A model generated the notes under the pieces. It was not told where the DNA came from and did not search any database. It saw nothing but the letters and a program-made list of their open reading frames with translations. Positions 51,547 to 60,689 of a stretch of 64,000 nt of DNA are shown piece after piece. The position numbers and the translations under genes were made by a program. Source of the stretch: Mesorhizobium sp. M1B.F.Ca.ET.045.04.1.1 (GTDB lineage: Bacteria > Pseudomonadota > Alphaproteobacteria > Rhizobiales > Rhizobiaceae); assembly GCF_003952465.1 (NCBI RefSeq), contig NZ_CP034448.1, forward strand, positions 6,115,001 through 6,179,000, given 5' to 3'. Each line of letters starts with the position of its first letter. Positions within the stretch are counted from its first letter, which is position 1.

Positions 51547-52130
51547 TCCGCAGGCACTTCCCGTCCGCCAGCGCGCTTGGCCTTCTCGGCTCGTTCGGCC
51601 ATGCGTTTCTTCCGCTGCTCGCGAAACACGGTCATGCCCCAGCGTGTGATGCCATAGAAGATCAGCCCGAAGATCAGGCCAAGCGGCACCGCGCCGAGGA
51701 GCATCGGCTCCAGGATCGGGTGCCACAATTTCGCGAAGGAAAGCGTATGCATCATCTCGCCGAGATGCTCGGGCGGCCCGTGCTTGGGCAGGCGTTCATG
51801 CAGGATGAGCTTGCCGGTCTCCCAGGAGGCGCCCCAAAGCAGCGGGAAGGTCAGCGGGTTGCCGAAGAACACCGCGCCGAGGGCGGCCGCCACCAGATTG
51901 CCGGCGATCACCCAGCAGAGCACGGCGGCGATTATGAAATGGAAGCCAAGCGGGAAGAAGGAGGCGAAGACGCCCGCCGCGACGCCGGCCGCCACGGAAT
52001 GTGGCGTCGCTTTCAGCCGCAGGATGCGCTTGGAGAAATACTGCACAGAGCGCGAGAACGAGCGGCGCGGCCAAAGATAAGTACGCACCCGCTCTAGGAG
52101 GCCATCAGGCTCTCGGCGTCGAAAAAGCAC
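51543..52130 (-). CDS. DUF2062 membrane protein
   Basis: A 195-residue protein with about three membrane helices, including SVAAGVAAGVFASFFPLGFH and LGAVFFGNPLTFPLLWG, the DUF2062 core. The function is unknown. In Rhizobiales it is commonly found beside acpS and lepB. Confidence 0.9.
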   Translation of the reverse strand: MLFRRREPDGLLERVRTYLWPRRSFSRSVQYFSKRILRLKATPHSVAAGVAAGVFASFFPLGFHFIIAAVLCWVIAGNLVAAALGAVFFGNPLTFPLLWGASWETGKLILHERLPKHGPPEHLGEMMHTLSFAKLWHPILEPMLLGAVPLGLIFGLIFYGITRWGMTVFREQRKKRMAERAEKAKRAGGREVPAE

Positions 52131-52343
52131 TCTGTTTCAGTTCCTGGTCCAACACACGCTCCCCTGCCACCCGGGTCGCGACAACATATCTTGCGCTTCG
52201 AGGGCGCAGGAAGGCAACAAAACTTTGATATAGCGACGGCCAGGCCGCGGAACAATCAAACGCCGCCGCGATGGTCTGCCGCAGGCTGTAACAAAAGCGC
52301 CATTCTGGCGAAACTGAGGAAAAACAACCGGGATGCGAAGCCG

Positions 52344-52874
52344 ATGATCACCATTCGACCGGCGCGGTCCGGCGACGCCGATGCATTGCCCGATATCGAG
52401 CAGTCCGCCGGGCTGGCGTTCCGCGCTATCCCGGACCTCGCCTGGCTTGCCGATGGCGACAATGTGAGCGCCGAGCGGCAGCGCGCGCTGATCGCCGAAG
52501 GCGCATGCTGGGTCGCCGCCGATGACCAGGACCGACCGGTGGGCTTCCTGAGCGCCGGGCTCGAAGGCTTTGCGCTGCACATCTGGGAGCTCGACGTGCG
52601 CCTCGACCGGCAGGGTTCGGGCATCGGCAGCGCCTTGCTTGAACGGGCAATCAAGGACGCCAGGCGGCGCGGACTGGCGGCGGTGACGCTGACCACGTTT
52701 CGCGACGTCGCCTGGAACGCGCCCTTCTACCGAAAGTTCGGATTTCACATCCTGGAAGGCGCCGAGATCGACGAACGGCTCGCAAGCCTGCTTAGCGGCG
52801 AGGTCGAGCACGGCATGCCCGCCGCCCGCCGCTGCGCGATGAGATTCGACCTCGCTAAGCCAGATACTCGCTGA
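52344..52874 (+). CDS. GNAT family N-acetyltransferase
   Basis: A 176-residue GNAT protein with DVRLDRQGSGIGSALLERAI as the acetyl-CoA segment and FYRKFGFHIL near the end. The start MITIRPARS at 52344 is chosen; the upstream frame is not homologous. Its 3' end overlaps the convergent VOC gene by 20 bases. Confidence 0.88.
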   Translation: MITIRPARSGDADALPDIEQSAGLAFRAIPDLAWLADGDNVSAERQRALIAEGACWVAADDQDRPVGFLSAGLEGFALHIWELDVRLDRQGSGIGSALLERAIKDARRRGLAAVTLTTFRDVAWNAPFYRKFGFHILEGAEIDERLASLLSGEVEHGMPAARRCAMRFDLAKPDTR

Positions 52875-53235
52875 CCTCGACCAGATTGTCGTCTGGATCG
52901 CGGAAATAGACCGACATCATCCTGCCACGGGCGCCGGTGCGCTCGACAGGGCCGACTTCGATCGTCACGCCGTTGGCCGCGAGACTGGCCTGGATTTCGG
53001 CAAGAGGCACTGCCGCAACGAGGCAGAAATCGCCGGAGCCCGGCGTCGGCGTCCTTGCCTTCGGCTCGAAAGTACGGCCGACCTCGTGCAGGTTGATCTT
53101 CTGCGATCCGAACAAAAGCGCGGTCGGACGGTTCGGCTCATCGAGACGACGCAGGCCAAGCACACGCTGATAGAAATCGCAGGTCGCTTCCACCGAGCGG
53201 ACCGTCAGCACAAAATGGTCGATGCCGGCAATCAT
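52855..53235 (-). CDS. VOC family protein
   Basis: A 126-residue glyoxalase-fold protein starting MIAGIDHFVLTVRSVEATCD and ending FRDPDDNLVEVSEYL, with the metal residues His and Glu in place. It is of the virulence-protein-like VOC subgroup. The substrate is unknown. Confidence 0.9.
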   Translation of the reverse strand: MIAGIDHFVLTVRSVEATCDFYQRVLGLRRLDEPNRPTALLFGSQKINLHEVGRTFEPKARTPTPGSGDFCLVAAVPLAEIQASLAANGVTIEVGPVERTGARGRMMSVYFRDPDDNLVEVSEYLA

Positions 53236-53310
53236 CGCGACCTCGACGCGCGCCGCTGGCAAAGAGATTCGAGCGGTGCGCTCAAGTGCTTGTTTTCACA
53301 CATCGCGACT

Positions 53311-53889
53311 TCAGATGTTGCGGCTGCCGGGCTTGACGGCCGGGATGGCGGCAAGCTCCGGCGGCAGGCGGTCCGGCGGATAGGCCGGCACCTCATATTC
53401 GGCGAGCGCGATCAGCGGCACGCCGACATCGGTCTTACCGGCCGAGCGGTCGATGATGCAGGCGGCCGCAACCACTTCGGCACCGAGCTCGCGCAGACAA
53501 TCGATGGTCTCGCGGATCGACAGACCTGTTGTGACGATATCCTCGACGATGACGACGCGCGATCCCTTGGCGATCTCGAAGCGGCGGAGCCTGAACTCGC
53601 CGCCTTCCCGCTCGACCCAGATCGCCGGAATGCCGAGATGGCGCGAGGTCTCGTAGGCCGGGATCAGGCCGCCGATCGCCGGGCCGACGACGTAATCGAT
53701 CCTGCCCGGCACACCTTTTCGGACCTTCTCGGCCAGCGCCTTGCACAGGCGCTCGGTCTTGTCGGCATGCATGAAGACGCGCGCCTTCTGCAGGAAAATC
53801 GGACTGCGCAGACCCGACGTCAGGATGAAATGACCTTCGAGAACCGCGCCGGCCTCGCGGAAAATGCCCAGCACTTCGTCAGTGTTCAT
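53311..53889 (-). CDS. pyrE: Orotate phosphoribosyltransferase
   Basis: A 192-residue type I phosphoribosyltransferase with the PRPP loop VVIVEDIVTTGLS and the orotate-binding GHFILTSGLRSP. The start MNTDEV at 53889 has GGAG seven bases upstream. It performs step five of pyrimidine synthesis. Confidence 0.96.
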   Translation of the reverse strand: MNTDEVLGIFREAGAVLEGHFILTSGLRSPIFLQKARVFMHADKTERLCKALAEKVRKGVPGRIDYVVGPAIGGLIPAYETSRHLGIPAIWVEREGGEFRLRRFEIAKGSRVVIVEDIVTTGLSIRETIDCLRELGAEVVAAACIIDRSAGKTDVGVPLIALAEYEVPAYPPDRLPPELAAIPAVKPGSRNI

Positions 53890-53903
53890 TGTTCGCTCCA
53901 TGC

Positions 53904-53970
53904 CCTTGGCGAATGGTGAATGGTAGTGGGAGCACCTTCTATTTCACTATTCACTATTCATCCATTCACG
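53904..53970. repeat. Heptamer arrays between pyrE and rsh
   Basis: Left GAATGGTGAATGGTAGTG and right (minus strand) TGAATAGTGAATAGTGAA units face each other, as at 2681-2763. The right array supplies the rsh TGA stop. Confidence 0.6.
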
Positions 53971-56186
53971 CGCCGCGCGTCGCTGACGCTCGAATTGTCC
54001 TTGAGCTGCGACAGCAGCCGATTGAGATGCTTGAGATCCCAGACTTCGAGATCGATCAGCATCTCGGTGAAATCGGGCGCGGTGCGCACCATCGACAGCG
54101 TGTGGATGTTGGCGTCGTTGGACGCGACGACCTGCGCTATGTCGGCGAGCGATCCGGGCGCATTGATGGCGGTGACCGAGATGCGGGCCGGGAAGCGCTC
54201 CTTGGTGCTCTCGTCGATGTCCCAGCGCACGTCGATCCAGCGCTCGGGCTGGTCGTCGAAGGCCTGCAGCGCCGGCGACTGGATTGGATAGATGGTGATG
54301 CCGGTCCCCGGCTGGATGATGCCGACGATGCGGTCGCCGGGCACCGCCCCTTCCGGCGCGAAGCGCACCGGCAGGTCGCCGCGCACGCCGCGGATGGGCA
54401 CGGCGCCGTCGCGCTGCTGGTCCTTGCCCTTGCGCGCGGCGCGGCCAGGCATCTGGAACAGCATGCCGGCGGCGTTGCGGATCTTCGACCAGCCCTCCTC
54501 GCGCTGCTTGGGCGCCGCGACGGTGACGCGCTCGTCCTTATAGTCGGGGAACACCGCCTTCATGACGTCGGCGGATGCAAGCTCGCCGCGCCCGACGGAG
54601 GCCAGCACATCCTCGATGTCCTTGCGCGCCAGCCGGTGCAGCACCGGCTTCAGGCTCTCCTTGGCAAAGCTCTTGCCGGCGCGCTCGAAGGCGCGCTCCA
54701 GGATGCGGGCGCCGAGCCCCGAATATTGCTTACGGATGGCGTTCTTGGTGGCGCGGCGGATGGCGGCGCGCGCCTTGCCGGTGACGACGACCGATTCCCA
54801 GGCGGCGGGCGGCACCTGCGCCTTCGAGCGGATGATCTCGACCTCGTCGCCGTTCTTCAACTCCGTCATCAGCGGCATGATGCGGCCATTGACCTTGGCG
54901 CCGACGCAGGTGTCGCCGACATCGGTGTGGACGGCATAGGCGAAGTCGATTGGGGTGGCGCCGCGCGGCAATGCAATCAGCATGCCCTTGGGCGTGAAGC
55001 AGAACACCTGGTCCTGGAACAGCTCCAGCTTGGTGTTTTCGAGGAAATCCTCGGGGTTGTCGCCTTCGGCCAGCTGCTCGATGGTGCGGCGCAGCCAGGC
55101 ATAAGCGTTGGTCTCCTTGGAGATCGCGTGCGCGGCGCCGTTCGCCTTGCCGCCCGTGTCCTTGTAGATCGAATGCGCGGCGACGCCGTATTCGGCGATC
55201 TTGTTCATCTCGCGGGTGCGGATCTGCAGTTCGACGCGCTGGCGTGACGGGCCGACGATGGTGGTGTGGATCGAGCGGTAGTCGTTCTGCTTCGGCGTCG
55301 AGATGTAGTCCTTGAAGCGGCCGGGCACCATCGACCAGGCGGTGTGGATGGCGCCGAGCGCGCGATAGCAATCCTCGACCGTATCGACGACGACGCGGAA
55401 GCCGAAGATGTCGGAGAGCTGCTCGAAGGAAAGCGCCTTGGCTTCCATCTTGCGAAACACCGACCACGGCTTCTTCTGCCGGCTTTTGACGCTGGCCTTG
55501 ATCGCATGCTTTTCGAACAGGCCCGACAGCGCCTTCTCGATCTCGTCCAGCACGCCCTTGTTGCGCTCGAAGATTTCGGCGAGCCGCGCGGTGACCGCGC
55601 GATAGGCTTCCGGATTGATGTAGCGGAAGGCGATCTCTTCCAGTTCCTCGCGCATGCCTTGCATGCCCATGCGCCCGGCGAGCGGCGCATAGATGTCCAT
55701 CGTCTCCTCGGCAATGCGCAGTCGCTTGGACTCGGGCATATGGTCGAGCGTGCGCATGTTGTGCAGGCGGTCGGCGAGCTTGACCAGGAGAACGCGAATG
55801 TCCTCGGAGATCGCCAGCAGCAGCTTGCGCAGGTTCTCGGCCTGCTCGGCCTTCTTGGAGACCAGATCGAGCTTCTTCAGCTTGGTCAGGCCTTCGACCA
55901 GCTTGCCCATTTCGGGGCCGAACAACTCGTCGATCTCGGCCCGGGTCGCGGTCGTGTCCTCGATCGTGTCGTGCAAAAGGGCGACGGCGATCGTCGCCTC
56001 GTCCATGTGCATTTCGGTGAGGATGGCGGCGACTTCCAGCGGATGCGAGAAATAGGGATCGCCCGAGGCACGCTTCTGATGGCCATGCTTCTGCATGGCG
56101 TAGACATAGGCCTTGTTGAGCAGCGCCTCGTTTACGTCTGGCTTGTAGCGCTGCACGCGCTCGACAAGCTCATACTGACGCATCAT
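53958..56186 (-). CDS. rsh: Bifunctional (p)ppGpp synthetase/hydrolase
   Basis: A 742-residue RelA/SpoT homologue. The hydrolase HD domain has the intact HDTIEDT motif. The synthetase domain contains GRFKDYISTPKQNDYRSIHT, with the RxKD form seen in bifunctional enzymes. TGS and C-terminal ACT domains follow. It sets the alarmone level of the stringent response. A candidate leader hairpin lies at 56216-56243. Confidence 0.96.
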   Translation of the reverse strand: MMRQYELVERVQRYKPDVNEALLNKAYVYAMQKHGHQKRASGDPYFSHPLEVAAILTEMHMDEATIAVALLHDTIEDTTATRAEIDELFGPEMGKLVEGLTKLKKLDLVSKKAEQAENLRKLLLAISEDIRVLLVKLADRLHNMRTLDHMPESKRLRIAEETMDIYAPLAGRMGMQGMREELEEIAFRYINPEAYRAVTARLAEIFERNKGVLDEIEKALSGLFEKHAIKASVKSRQKKPWSVFRKMEAKALSFEQLSDIFGFRVVVDTVEDCYRALGAIHTAWSMVPGRFKDYISTPKQNDYRSIHTTIVGPSRQRVELQIRTREMNKIAEYGVAAHSIYKDTGGKANGAAHAISKETNAYAWLRRTIEQLAEGDNPEDFLENTKLELFQDQVFCFTPKGMLIALPRGATPIDFAYAVHTDVGDTCVGAKVNGRIMPLMTELKNGDEVEIIRSKAQVPPAAWESVVVTGKARAAIRRATKNAIRKQYSGLGARILERAFERAGKSFAKESLKPVLHRLARKDIEDVLASVGRGELASADVMKAVFPDYKDERVTVAAPKQREEGWSKIRNAAGMLFQMPGRAARKGKDQQRDGAVPIRGVRGDLPVRFAPEGAVPGDRIVGIIQPGTGITIYPIQSPALQAFDDQPERWIDVRWDIDESTKERFPARISVTAINAPGSLADIAQVVASNDANIHTLSMVRTAPDFTEMLIDLEVWDLKHLNRLLSQLKDNSSVSDARRVNG

Positions 56187-56215
56187 GGGCGGGATCTCGC
56201 GGTGCTGAAATGATT

Positions 56216-56243
56216 GATGCGCCGCACCAGCGTGCGACGCATC
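56216..56243 (-). promoter_or_regulatory. Leader hairpin upstream of rsh
   Basis: Arms GATGCGTCGCAC / GTGCGGCGCATC (minus strand) pair with one central mismatch. The first eight bases of the 5' arm, GATGCGTC, recur at the rsh start codon region (56183-56190). The 3' arm could therefore pair with either. Confidence 0.4.
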
Positions 56244-56305
56244 CCATAGATAGCCACGAAACTGACGATACGGAAGTGCCGGATGCTTGATCCAGGCGGC
56301 CTCCG

Positions 56306-56357
56306 GAGCTTTTCAGAATCCGCTCAACTATCGGCTGAGCGGAATTATCAAAAGCTC
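56306..56357 (-). terminator. Bipartite hairpin at the 3' end of rpoZ
   Basis: The outer stem GAGCTTTT/AAAAGCTC encloses an inner stem of about 10 bp (AATCCGCTCA/TGAGCGGAATT). It begins at the rpoZ stop and resembles a terminator or a palindromic repeat of the local type. Confidence 0.6.
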
Positions 56358-56759
56358 TTAGTAGTCGTCGCTCTTTTCCGGCGGCACCAGACCCTCGATG
56401 CCGGCGAGCAGGTCTTCCTCGCTCATCCGGTCGAAGGCGATGTTCTCTTCGGCATCGTCGGTGTCGGCAGCAGCGGTGGCGGCGCCGGTCTGGTCGGCAA
56501 TCGCCTCGCCGTCGGCCTCCGGCTCGTCTACCTCGACATGCTTCTGCAGCGAATGGATCAGGTCTTCCTTGAGGTCGTCGGGCGACAGCGTCTCCTCGGC
56601 GATCTCGCGCAGCGCGATGACCGGGTTCTTGTCGTTGTCGCGAGGAACGGTGATCTGCGCGCCCTGGCTGATCTGGCGGGCACGGTGGCCGGCCAGCAGC
56701 ACGAGCTCGAAACGGTTATCGACCTTGTCGATGCAATCTTCAACGGTTACGCGGGCCAT
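56358..56759 (-). CDS. rpoZ: RNA polymerase omega subunit
   Basis: A 133-residue protein with the omega core MARVTVEDCIDKVDNRFELV and GAQITVPRDNDKNPVIALRE. Its acidic C-terminal tail is long, as in other Rhizobiales. Omega also carries a (p)ppGpp site in some bacteria, and it precedes rsh on the same strand. Confidence 0.95.
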   Translation of the reverse strand: MARVTVEDCIDKVDNRFELVLLAGHRARQISQGAQITVPRDNDKNPVIALREIAEETLSPDDLKEDLIHSLQKHVEVDEPEADGEAIADQTGAATAAADTDDAEENIAFDRMSEEDLLAGIEGLVPPEKSDDY

Positions 56760-57060
56760 GGACTGCCCCTTTCATGCGTGGATTTGATGGAAAACTGGCG
56801 GGCTCCATAACAAGGACGCCGCCGAAATACAAGCATTATGGCGGCAGCGACCAGCCACTGACCCCTTGCCCGGCTCAACAACCGGACATCGTCCCGCCGT
56901 TCACATAGTGCCGATCACAATTGCTTGCAATCCGCGTCCCCGCCCTTGGATATCCATAAATCTGGCGTTATCTCGAATGGGACGGCAAAGAGGGACCATT
57001 ATCGGCCTGCCCGTCACGCGCATTTAGACGACAGCAATTTTCGAAAAGGAATGTTTTTCA
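56760..57060. promoter_or_regulatory. 301-base divergent promoter region of rpoZ and the NYN gene
   Basis: No ORF or hairpin is convincing here. The region is locally AT-richer around 56945-57000 (CATAAATC and similar stretches), consistent with promoters. No named regulator site was recognised. Confidence 0.35.
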
Positions 57061-57642
57061 ATGTTCGATCCCCGTGAAAAGATCGCTCTTTTCATCGATG
57101 GCGCCAATCTCTACGCCACGTCGCGGGCGCTGGGCTTCGACATCGACTACCGCAAGCTTCTCGCGAGCTTCCAGAAGCGCGGCTATCTGCTCCGGGCCTA
57201 CTACTACACCGCGCTGGTCGAGGATCAGGAATATTCCTCGATCCGGCCGCTGATCGACTGGCTGGACTATAACGGCTTCAAGGTGGTGACGAAGCCCGCC
57301 AAGGAGTTCACCGACTCGACCGGCCGGCGCAAGATAAAGGGCAATATGGACATCGAGCTCACCGTCGATGCGCTGGAACTCGCCGACGTCGTCGACCACT
57401 ATGTCATCTTCTCGGGCGACGGCGACTTCCGCACTTTGGTCGAGGCGCTGCAGCGACGCGGCCGCAAGGTATCGATCATCTCGACCATGGCCTCGCAGCC
57501 GCCGATGATCTCTGACGATTTGCGCCGCCAGGCCGACCATTTCATCGACCTGATGACATTGAAGAACGAGGTCGGCCGCGACCCGTCGGAACGCCCGGCC
57601 CGCCGGCCTGAGCCGGCTGAAGCCGACGAGGACGACTATTGA
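57061..57642 (+). CDS. NYN domain protein, LabA-like
   Basis: A 193-residue protein with a PIN-like NYN domain. IALFIDGANLYATSRALG carries the first acidic residue, NMDIELTVDAL the second and FSGDGDFRTLVEAL the third. LabA/DUF88 relatives are predicted RNases. It is coupled (TTGA overlap) to the uracil-DNA glycosylase gene. Confidence 0.92.
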   Translation: MFDPREKIALFIDGANLYATSRALGFDIDYRKLLASFQKRGYLLRAYYYTALVEDQEYSSIRPLIDWLDYNGFKVVTKPAKEFTDSTGRRKIKGNMDIELTVDALELADVVDHYVIFSGDGDFRTLVEALQRRGRKVSIISTMASQPPMISDDLRRQADHFIDLMTLKNEVGRDPSERPARRPEPAEADEDDY

Positions 57643-58310
57643 GAGCGGCGGCCTTGAGCGCCGCGGCTTCCCCCGAACCCGATCGCGATTGCCCGCTCTG
57701 CCCGCGGTTGCACGACTTCATCGCCGCCTGGCGCGAGCGCGAGCCGGGCTGGTTCAACGCGCCGGTGCCGACCTTCATGCCGCCGGAGGGCGAGGACTCG
57801 GTCAAGCTTCTCATCGTCGGCCTGGCGCCCGGCCTGCGCGGCGCCAACCGAACGGGACGTCCGTTCACCGGCGACTATGCCGGCGACCTGCTCTACGGCA
57901 CGCTGATCGCGCACGGCCTAGCGCGGGGGGAATTCAAGGCAAGGCCGGATGACCGGTTGCAACTGGTCGGCACCGCGATCACCAATGCCGTGCGCTGCGT
58001 GCCGCCGGAGAACAAACCGGTCGGCGCCGAGATCGCCACCTGCCGCACCTTCCTCAAGCCGACCATCGCGCGCTTCCCCAATTTGCGCGCCATCCTGACG
58101 CTGGGCTCGATCGCGCACCAGTCGACGGTGCGGGCGCTGGGCGGACGTGTCGCCGCCCTTCCGTTCCGCCATGGCGGGCGGCAGGAGGCCGGCGGCATCA
58201 TGCTGTTTTCCAGCTATCACTGCTCGCGCTACAACACCAACACCGGCGTGCTGACGGAAGACATGTTCGTCAACGTCTTCAGGGAGATCGCGGCGTTCCT
58301 GCAAGGCTGA
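57639..58310 (+). CDS. Uracil-DNA glycosylase, family 5 (UdgB)-like
   Basis: A 223-residue protein. GLAPGLRGANRTGRPFTGD near residue 62 is the motif A of Fe-S UDGs. CPLC near residue 18 is a cluster ligand pair, and further Cys occur in VRCVPPENKP and TCRTFL. The motif B equivalent is SSYHCSRYNTNTG. The TTG start at 57639 overlaps the NYN stop. It removes uracil or deaminated bases from DNA. Confidence 0.85.
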   Translation: MRAAALSAAASPEPDRDCPLCPRLHDFIAAWREREPGWFNAPVPTFMPPEGEDSVKLLIVGLAPGLRGANRTGRPFTGDYAGDLLYGTLIAHGLARGEFKARPDDRLQLVGTAITNAVRCVPPENKPVGAEIATCRTFLKPTIARFPNLRAILTLGSIAHQSTVRALGGRVAALPFRHGGRQEAGGIMLFSSYHCSRYNTNTGVLTEDMFVNVFREIAAFLQG

Positions 58311-58329
58311 CGAGACGGCCGGCCGGGTT

Positions 58330-58803
58330 TCATACCGGCAACAGCGCATCGGGTTTTACGTCTCCGATCGAGGCATAGGTGTGTGTCTCCTTTACCCCCG
58401 GCAGCGGCAGGATGACCCGCTTCAGAAAATCCTGATAGGCGGCCATTTCCGAAATACGAGCCTTCACCAGATAGTCGAAGCCGCCGACGACCATGTGGCA
58501 TTCCAGAACTTCGGGCGCCTTGCTCACGGCCTCGGCGAAGCGATCGAAAATATGAGGTGCCGTGTGATCGAGCCGCACCTCGATGAAAACAAGGGTGCCG
58601 CGGCCGATCTTTCGAGGATCGAGCACGGCCCTGACCGCAGTGATGAAGCCCTCCCGAAACAAACGCTTCACTCGCTGACTGGCGCCCGTCGGCGAGAGGC
58701 CGACTCGGGCAGCGAGATCGAGAGTCGTGCGGCGTCCGTCCTCCTGCAGCAGCCGAAGCAGGCTGCGGTCGATATTGTCGAGATCGCCTTCTTCAGAATT
58801 CAC
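58330..58803 (-). CDS. Lrp/AsnC family regulator
   Basis: A 157-residue protein with an N-terminal HTH (LAARVGLSPTGASQRVKRLF) and a RAM/ligand domain (VLECHMVVGGFDYLVKARI). It resembles BkdR/PutR-like specific regulators. It is divergent from the EamA exporter gene at 58954, which it probably controls in response to an amino acid. Confidence 0.92.
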   Translation of the reverse strand: MNSEEGDLDNIDRSLLRLLQEDGRRTTLDLAARVGLSPTGASQRVKRLFREGFITAVRAVLDPRKIGRGTLVFIEVRLDHTAPHIFDRFAEAVSKAPEVLECHMVVGGFDYLVKARISEMAAYQDFLKRVILPLPGVKETHTYASIGDVKPDALLPV

Positions 58804-58822
58804 GCCAAGGATGCCTTTCCTT

Positions 58823-58860
58823 AGTGAATCTCACTTAAATACTGCGAAAGTAACGTATTT
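58823..58860. promoter_or_regulatory. Palindromes in the Lrp/EamA divergent promoter
   Basis: AGTGA-ATC-TCACT at 58823-58835 and AAATAC-N12-GTATTT at 58837-58860 are two neighbouring inverted repeats in the 150-base gap. They are likely binding sites of the Lrp-type regulator. Confidence 0.45.
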
Positions 58861-58953
58861 CATCGCTGTTTTCTAAGCAATAGCCTGTGCTTCACCAAGC
58901 TCGGCCGAGGCGGTTTCTGCCTTGTCCGGAGAGAGCGACAGGCAGGTACGAAG

Positions 58954-59859
58954 ATGGCATGGGACCGCAATACGAGGCTGGCCATCATCGCGGGCCTGGG
59001 TATGATCGGCATCTACGCCGTGCAATTCGTCGCCGCTCGCTTCAGTCTCAGAGAGCATCTGACGTCAACCGATCTGGCAGCCCTGCGTTTTGTCGGTGCC
59101 GGCATGATCTTGCTGCCGATCGCCTGTCGAAGCGGCATGGCGGCGATGCAGGCGTTGGGTTGCAAGCGCGCCCTGGCGCTTGCGGCACTGGCCGGATTGC
59201 CATACCCGATCATCATCAACTGGGGGCTGACCTATGCGCCTGCAGCGCATGGCGCGGCGCTCTGTCCAGCGTCGATTGTCTTCTTCTCGTTCTTGCTGTC
59301 GCAAATCGCGGCCACCGAGAAGGCCTCACGCCAACGAACCATCGGCGTCGTCGTGATCATTGCTGGCCTGATGCTGTTCATTTCGCCAGCGCATGCAGGC
59401 ATCGGCGTGACGGACGTATTCTTCGGCGATCTCTTGTTCGTCGGATCGGGTGGGATGTTTGCCAGCTACGCCGTGCTCGTGCGGCGATGGCGCATCGATC
59501 CGGTGACGGCGACGGCAAGCGTCGTGCTTCTGTCATGCCTGCCGCTGCCGCTTGTCTACCTACTTGCGCCGACTGGCCTTCATGCAGCGTCGGCCACCGA
59601 AATCGCTAGCCAGATCGTCATCCAAGGATTTCTGGCAGGTGCGGCTGCCATGTTTCTCTACACCTTTATCGTCCGGCAATTGGGATCGCAGACAGCATCG
59701 CTGTTCATGCCTTGCGTGCCGATCGTGACTGTCATCGTTGGGGCGGCGGTGCTCGGCGAAACGCCGACACGCGTCCAACTCACCGCCATCGCGATCATGG
59801 CAGCCGGCATGGCATTGTCAGCTTTGGCCAAACCCATGGCCAAAGCCGCCCTGCCGTGA
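58954..59859 (+). CDS. DMT/EamA family transporter
   Basis: A 301-residue protein with ten membrane helices in two EamA repeats (LAIIAGLGMIGIYAVQFVAA, ILGTE-like GAAVLGETPTRVQL). It is probably an exporter of amino acids or related compounds, given the divergent Lrp-type regulator. Confidence 0.9.
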   Translation: MAWDRNTRLAIIAGLGMIGIYAVQFVAARFSLREHLTSTDLAALRFVGAGMILLPIACRSGMAAMQALGCKRALALAALAGLPYPIIINWGLTYAPAAHGAALCPASIVFFSFLLSQIAATEKASRQRTIGVVVIIAGLMLFISPAHAGIGVTDVFFGDLLFVGSGGMFASYAVLVRRWRIDPVTATASVVLLSCLPLPLVYLLAPTGLHAASATEIASQIVIQGFLAGAAAMFLYTFIVRQLGSQTASLFMPCVPIVTVIVGAAVLGETPTRVQLTAIAIMAAGMALSALAKPMAKAALP

Positions 59860-59903
59860 GGCGCCGCGAGCGGCAAGCGATTGGGACAAATCCGTCCAGG
59901 CGA

Positions 59904-60689
59904 TCACGGCGTTCCCGAAGAGGCAGACTGAGGCGCCGGGGCAAACAATTCGCTAAGCCTCGCAGGTCCGCCCTTCAACACATTCAGGTCGACATCGCCG
60001 TCGATGCCGTCGACCCGGCCGGTATCGAGGTATTGCCAATAGACCCAATCCTCCTCTTTCGGCGGCATCGCAATCGAGCGCAGCCAGCGCTGGCGAGGCG
60101 CGATACGAGCGGCATAGGTCGGCGCCGCCTCGTCGGTGATGTAGATGATGACCGGCTTGCCGTAAGCCGCCTCGACCGGGCCCAAAAATGCAAGCAGTTC
60201 CGCGCTCAGCTCGGCGGGCGAAGGTCGATCCGGACAATTGCCGTGGAACTCGATATCGACGACCGGCGGCAAAAGCGGCTCGCCGCGCGGCACGACCGAA
60301 AGGAAGTTCCTCGCCTGGTCGGCGCCCGGGCGGCAGAAGGTGAAGAAATGATAGGCGCCAACCGCGAGGCCTGCCGCGCGGGCCTGGCGCAAATTCTCGG
60401 CAAAGGCATCGTCGACATGGTCGCCGCCTTCTGTCGCCTTGATGATGGCGAAGGCGACATCGTCGGACGCAACGCGCCGCCAGTCGATATTGCCCTGGTG
60501 GTGGGAAACGTCGATGCCTCTGATGGGGAATTCGGCGCGATCCGGTGGGAAAGCGAGAAGCCGCAAAAGGCCTTCTGCCCAGATGGCAAGCGCCAGAAAG
60601 ACGAAAGCCAGGGCCAGGACGATCAAGCGGTTCCTCAAGCCTTGGCCCCCTGCTCGCCTTGTCCGCATATTGCCGGCGGTTTTATCCAC
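59904..60689 (-). CDS. Membrane-anchored GH25 lysozyme-like protein
   Basis: Up to 261 residues. One N-terminal membrane helix (RLIVLALAFVFLALAIWAEG) precedes a GH25 domain with GIDVSHHQGNIDW, AYHFFTFCRP, VVDIEFHG (catalytic Asp-x-Glu) and WQYLDTGRVDGI. Such enzymes cut peptidoglycan. The start is unclear: GTG at 60689 overlaps smpB by eight bases; ATG at 60668 is the alternative. Confidence 0.85.
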   Translation of the reverse strand: MDKTAGNMRTRRAGGQGLRNRLIVLALAFVFLALAIWAEGLLRLLAFPPDRAEFPIRGIDVSHHQGNIDWRRVASDDVAFAIIKATEGGDHVDDAFAENLRQARAAGLAVGAYHFFTFCRPGADQARNFLSVVPRGEPLLPPVVDIEFHGNCPDRPSPAELSAELLAFLGPVEAAYGKPVIIYITDEAAPTYAARIAPRQRWLRSIAMPPKEEDWVYWQYLDTGRVDGIDGDVDLNVLKGGPARLSELFAPAPQSASSGTP

